DNA from: Selaginella moellendorffii
Taxonomy: Eukaryota > Streptophyta > Lycopodiopsida > Selaginellales > Selaginellaceae
Length of the DNA: 64,000 nt
Reading direction: 5' to 3'
Assembly (NCBI RefSeq): GCF_000143415.4
Contig: NW_003314315.1
Span: 310,001-374,000, forward strand
Position 1 is the stretch's first letter, and every line of letters begins with the position of its first letter. Position numbers and translations under genes: made by a program. This document shows positions 61,377-64,000 of this stretch, in pieces. A model generated the notes under the pieces. It had not been told where the DNA came from and made no database searches. It saw only the letters and a list, made by a program, of their open reading frames with translations.

Positions 61377-61581
61377 ACTCGCTTTCGTGCTTTCTTGCTT
61401 CCTTGTGTCCAAATGGTGGACTCCCAAGCTTGGAGCTTCGGTAAAGACAAAAGAGATCCCGAGACAAACCACGTCAAGTCAAGGGTGGGCGATTTTAGGA
61501 AATCGAGACGGACAGTGATCGCAATCTAGCTTGGCCAGCAATGGCAATAGCAAACGACAGTGATATCTAGCTGGGCCAGAA
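61377..61581. other. Short intergenic region
   Basis: Contains two nearly identical stretches 'CTAGCTTGGCCAGCAATGGC' (about 61527) and 'CTAGCTGGGCCAGAAATGGC' (about 61568). The second includes the start codon of the flavin oxidase, so the start region was locally duplicated. Confidence 0.6.
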
Positions 61582-63366
61582 ATGGCAATAGCACGAAGAT
61601 CTCCACTGCTGCTAGCTTTGCTCTTGGCGATTTCCAGCTCCTCGCTTCTTCACGGCCATCACATCTCTAGCTGCCGTTGCCTCCACGGCGATCCAAATTG
61701 CTGGCCCCAGGATCGCGACTGGAAGATCTTCAATGCCTCAATCCAAGGCCGGCTCATCGCGGTCAAGCCCCCGGCATGGCCTTGCCACGATCCCCACTAC
61801 GACCATCATCTCTGCGAGCTCGCCACCGAGAATTGGAGCGATCCCGCCTGGAGATCCGACCAGCCGGGAGCGATGATGGCCGATAACTGGGAGATGGACG
61901 ACGCCCGCAACGAGAGCTGCTCCGTCCGCGACCCGAGGAGCTCGCGTTGCGAGCAAGGGTCAGTGCCGGTCTATGCGGTCAATGTTAGTCAAGTCTTCCA
62001 GGTGGAGCTTGCGGTGGCTTTCGCTAGCAAGCACAACCTTCTCCTTGTGGTAAAGAACACTGGTCACGACTACCTTGGAAGAAGCACTGCGAGGGGATCG
62101 CTCAGCATTTGGATGCATCACTTGCGGGAGCTGCGCTTTCACGGTGATCTTGGCTGTGATCAAGCAGAGCATTGCGACGATCGAGGGCTGGATCCAGCGG
62201 CGTATGTGACGATTGGAGCTGGAGTGACTTGGAACCAGCTCTACGAGGCCGCGCTGGAGCACAGGCACGATATTGTGGGAGCTTCGTGCCCGTGGGTTGG
62301 AGCTGCCGGTGGATTCGCACAAGGTGGCGGGCACAGCTTGCTCTCTCCAGTCTTTGGCCTCGCGGCGGACAATGTTGTGGAGCTCCAAGTTGTGACGGCT
62401 GATGGGAAGCGAAAGGTGGCGAGCGAGTGGCAAAACGAGGATCTCTTCTGGGCGCTCAGAGGTGGCGGCGGAGGTACGTTTGGAGTCGTGGTTTCACTCA
62501 CTTACAGAACGTATCCGGCTCTCGAGAACGCAATCTTTGCGAGCGTGAATGTGACTGCCAAAGATCGCCCCAGTTTTGAGACGCTTCTCGAGGAGTTTGC
62601 ACGGATGAATCCGGAGCTTTGGTCTGATGGCTGGTCTGGTTTCTTCAATGTCGGCAACTTTTCACTCTCCTTGAGATACGTGCTTCCAAACAAGACCCTG
62701 GCATTCGCTTGCTCCAGCTTGAATTTTCTCCTCGGCCTCCAGCACAACCGGATTCAAACCCACTATTCTCTCAAATCCTACGCATCCTTCTATGAGCTCA
62801 TTCAGCAAGCACTGTGCGGAAGCGATCCAAGCTGTCCCAACGTTGGCGGGCCGGCAGGGAATCCAGTTCTTCCAGCTTCACGTCTTATCCCAACTCAAGC
62901 TCTAAACTCTTTCCCAACCAAAGTCTCTAGAGCACTCGCGAAGATAGCTCTCGACTTCCAAGTTCCAATCGTGGGTGCCCTCGTCGCTGGTGGCCAAGTC
63001 TCTGTGCCTCGCGACAGCGCCGTGAATCCCGCCTGGAGAGATTCGCTGTGGCTCGTCATTGTTTCGGTGAGCGCCCCAAGATCACAGAGAAAAGAGGCAG
63101 CGACGCTGGTCTCGAGGGCCAACAAGGTGTTGATCGATATCACACCCGGATCTGGGAGCTACATGAACGAGGCCGACTACAACGAGCCACACTTCCAGAG
63201 ATCGTTCTTTGGAAGTCACTACAAGCGGCTCTACGAGATCAAGCAGCGCGTGGATCCGGGAGGGCTCTTTGTGTGCCATCACTGCGTAGGGAGCGAGGAC
63301 TGGACCCAGGATCTTAGATGCAAAACTCAGTCAAACAAGTCAATCAATGTCAACAAGATTGACTAA
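61582..63366 (+). CDS. Secreted FAD-linked oxidase (BBE family), fungal-type sequence
   Basis: An intronless protein of 594 residues that oxidises a sugar or alcohol with a covalently bound flavin. A signal peptide (about residues 1-25) is followed by a Cys-containing N-terminal extension ('PPAWPCHDPHYDHHLCELAT', 'WSDPAWRSDQPGAMMADNWE'). The PCMH FAD-binding domain contains 'NTGHDYLGRST' (His162) and 'SCPWVGAAGGFAQGGGHS' (Cys236), the pair expected for bicovalent FAD. The C-terminal BBE segment includes 'YMNEADYNEPHFQRSFFGSH' and 'RVDPGGLFVCHHCVGSEDW'. The N-terminal extension and the ending resemble fungal isoamyl-alcohol-oxidase-like and oligosaccharide-oxidase-like proteins more than plant berberine-bridge enzymes of about 530 residues. 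The substrate cannot be told. Confidence 0.9.
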   Translation: MAIARRSPLLLALLLAISSSSLLHGHHISSCRCLHGDPNCWPQDRDWKIFNASIQGRLIAVKPPAWPCHDPHYDHHLCELATENWSDPAWRSDQPGAMMADNWEMDDARNESCSVRDPRSSRCEQGSVPVYAVNVSQVFQVELAVAFASKHNLLLVVKNTGHDYLGRSTARGSLSIWMHHLRELRFHGDLGCDQAEHCDDRGLDPAAYVTIGAGVTWNQLYEAALEHRHDIVGASCPWVGAAGGFAQGGGHSLLSPVFGLAADNVVELQVVTADGKRKVASEWQNEDLFWALRGGGGGTFGVVVSLTYRTYPALENAIFASVNVTAKDRPSFETLLEEFARMNPELWSDGWSGFFNVGNFSLSLRYVLPNKTLAFACSSLNFLLGLQHNRIQTHYSLKSYASFYELIQQALCGSDPSCPNVGGPAGNPVLPASRLIPTQALNSFPTKVSRALAKIALDFQVPIVGALVAGGQVSVPRDSAVNPAWRDSLWLVIVSVSAPRSQRKEAATLVSRANKVLIDITPGSGSYMNEADYNEPHFQRSFFGSHYKRLYEIKQRVDPGGLFVCHHCVGSEDWTQDLRCKTQSNKSINVNKID

Positions 63367-63389
63367 AAGTGACGTAATGCAACCATGAT

Positions 63390-63460
63390 GCGCAGCTGGT
63401 GTAGTGGTATCATAGTACCCTCCCACGGTACTGACCGGGGTTCGATTCCCCGGCTGCGCA
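63390..63460 (+). tRNA. tRNA-Gly (CCC)
   Basis: A 71-base cloverleaf: acceptor GCGCAGC pairs with GCTGCGC plus A73; D arm GGTGTAGTGGTATCA; anticodon stem GTACC/GGTAC around loop CTCCCAC (anticodon CCC, reads GGG); T arm CCGGGGTTCGATTCCCCGG. No intron. CAA occurs just upstream at 63380 and a TTTT terminator begins at 63462, as expected for a plant Pol III gene. Confidence 0.97.
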
Positions 63461-63461
63461 A

Positions 63462-63465
63462 TTTT
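63462..63465 (+). terminator. Pol III terminator of tRNA-Gly
   Basis: A run of four T starting two bases after the tRNA 3' end. Confidence 0.7.
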
Positions 63466-63471
63466 AATAAA

Positions 63472-63526
63472 CACGTGGCTTTTGCCACGTGGATAAGTTT
63501 TTTTTTTTTGGACATGTCGCCACGTG
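63472..63526. promoter_or_regulatory. Three G-boxes upstream of the last gene
   Basis: CACGTG at 63472, 63486 and 63521. The first two form an inverted repeat (CACGTGGC, TTTTG, CCACGTGG). The third is 33 bases before the ATG at 63559. G-boxes are bound by bZIP and bHLH factors (light, abscisic acid). Motif evidence only. Confidence 0.6.
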
Positions 63527-63558
63527 TTTTACTTCCAAAGAATGTAGGGTTCTTGAGG

Positions 63559-64000
63559 ATGAGGGCGCTGCTTTCCCTGGTGCGCCCAGCCTGTGGTTTC
63601 GTTTCTCGAGCGATCTCTCCCTCTCGATCACGCTATGCCACTCATCAGATCTTCACTGCATCGGCCAGAAACCAGCCATGGGGATTCCGTGGATTCACAT
63701 CGTCGAGGGTTCTGGGCACGGTGTACGAGGACGTGAGGAGGGAGCTACGGTGGAAGAAGCGCAAGAAGCTCATCAGATTGGGGCTCAAGAAGAGGAAGAG
63801 GAAGAAGAAGCGCAGGGGGAAGGGGATCTGGGCGGAGCCTTGCAAGGCGGAGCAAGAGCGGCAGAAGGATCACTCGCGCTGCATCATCGCGCCCTACGCC
63901 GACGCGCAGATGTGGCCCAGGATGAGCTGCGAGCGCGACCGCCGGCACGTCCTCAAGGCCTTGAACACTACGCTTGTCCACTTCGGCCAGCTCAATAGCA
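63559..64000 (+). CDS. Basic protein with probable organelle targeting, partial (runs off the end)
   Basis: An open frame from ATG 63559 to the window edge, 147 codons. The N-terminus ('MRALLSLVRPACGFVSRAIS') is Arg/Ser-rich without acidic residues, typical of a mitochondrial presequence. A very basic run follows ('KKRKKLIRLGLKKRKRKKK') and then 'CIIAPYADAQMWPRMSCERD'. The basic block suggests nucleic-acid or ribosome binding. The family is not recognised from this part. Confidence 0.65.
   Translation, partial: MRALLSLVRPACGFVSRAISPSRSRYATHQIFTASARNQPWGFRGFTSSRVLGTVYEDVRRELRWKKRKKLIRLGLKKRKRKKKRRGKGIWAEPCKAEQERQKDHSRCIIAPYADAQMWPRMSCERDRRHVLKALNTTLVHFGQLNS

Overview
This window looks like nuclear DNA of a land plant, most likely a lycophyte of the Selaginella type (inference). 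The signs are many short introns of about 50-100 bases, plant-specific families (GRAS, ALWAYS EARLY, MTP5, thaumatin-like, plant RING-CH) and several large organelle-type pentatricopeptide (PPR) genes. There are no operons; genes are single units, often divergently paired.

Layout. 1-0.5 kb: fragment of a PPR gene. 0.66-2.0 kb: TPR-SET protein with a frameshift. 2.2-6.1 kb: alanyl-tRNA synthetase carrying an internal stop. 6.4-7.9 kb: two unrecognised gene remnants. 7.9-9.9 kb: PPR gene. 10.0-18.4 kb: a tandem array built from the unit [MTP5 zinc transporter - unknown small gene - MSI1 WD40 protein]. Only the first MTP5 and the last unknown gene and MSI1 are whole; between them lie fragments and one orphan gene. 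18.6-39.4 kb and 39.4-46.1 kb: two copies of a tandem duplication carrying DUF1218 protein, thaumatin-like protein, AAR2, RING-CH E3 and RPS5. The left copy is swollen by transposon-derived, AT-rich DNA (21.5-30.4 and 32-39.4 kb, one 100-base N gap), and the copies have lost different genes. 46.5-50.0 kb: ALWAYS EARLY/LIN9. 50.2-52.7 kb: PPR gene on the minus strand. 52.9-55.1 kb: HOP/STI1 co-chaperone. 55.9-57.9 kb: GRAS regulator. 59.0-61.4 kb: PPR gene. 61.6-63.4 kb: secreted flavin oxidase of fungal type. 63.4 kb: tRNA-Gly(CCC). 63.6 kb to the end: start of a basic, probably organellar, protein.

How the genes relate. Most are housekeeping functions: translation (AlaRS, RPS5, tRNA-Gly), U5 snRNP assembly (AAR2), chaperone transfer (HOP), chromatin and cell-cycle control (MSI1, ALWAYS EARLY, SET). 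MSI1 and ALWAYS EARLY belong to families that supply subunits of the MuvB/DREAM complex. The PPR proteins would act in organelle RNA processing. No new multi-gene defence or biosynthetic system was found. The strongest unusual signals are structural: two neighbouring tandem duplications with readable breakpoints, reciprocal gene loss, small in-place inversions, and C-to-T decay of a gene fragment lying among transposons.
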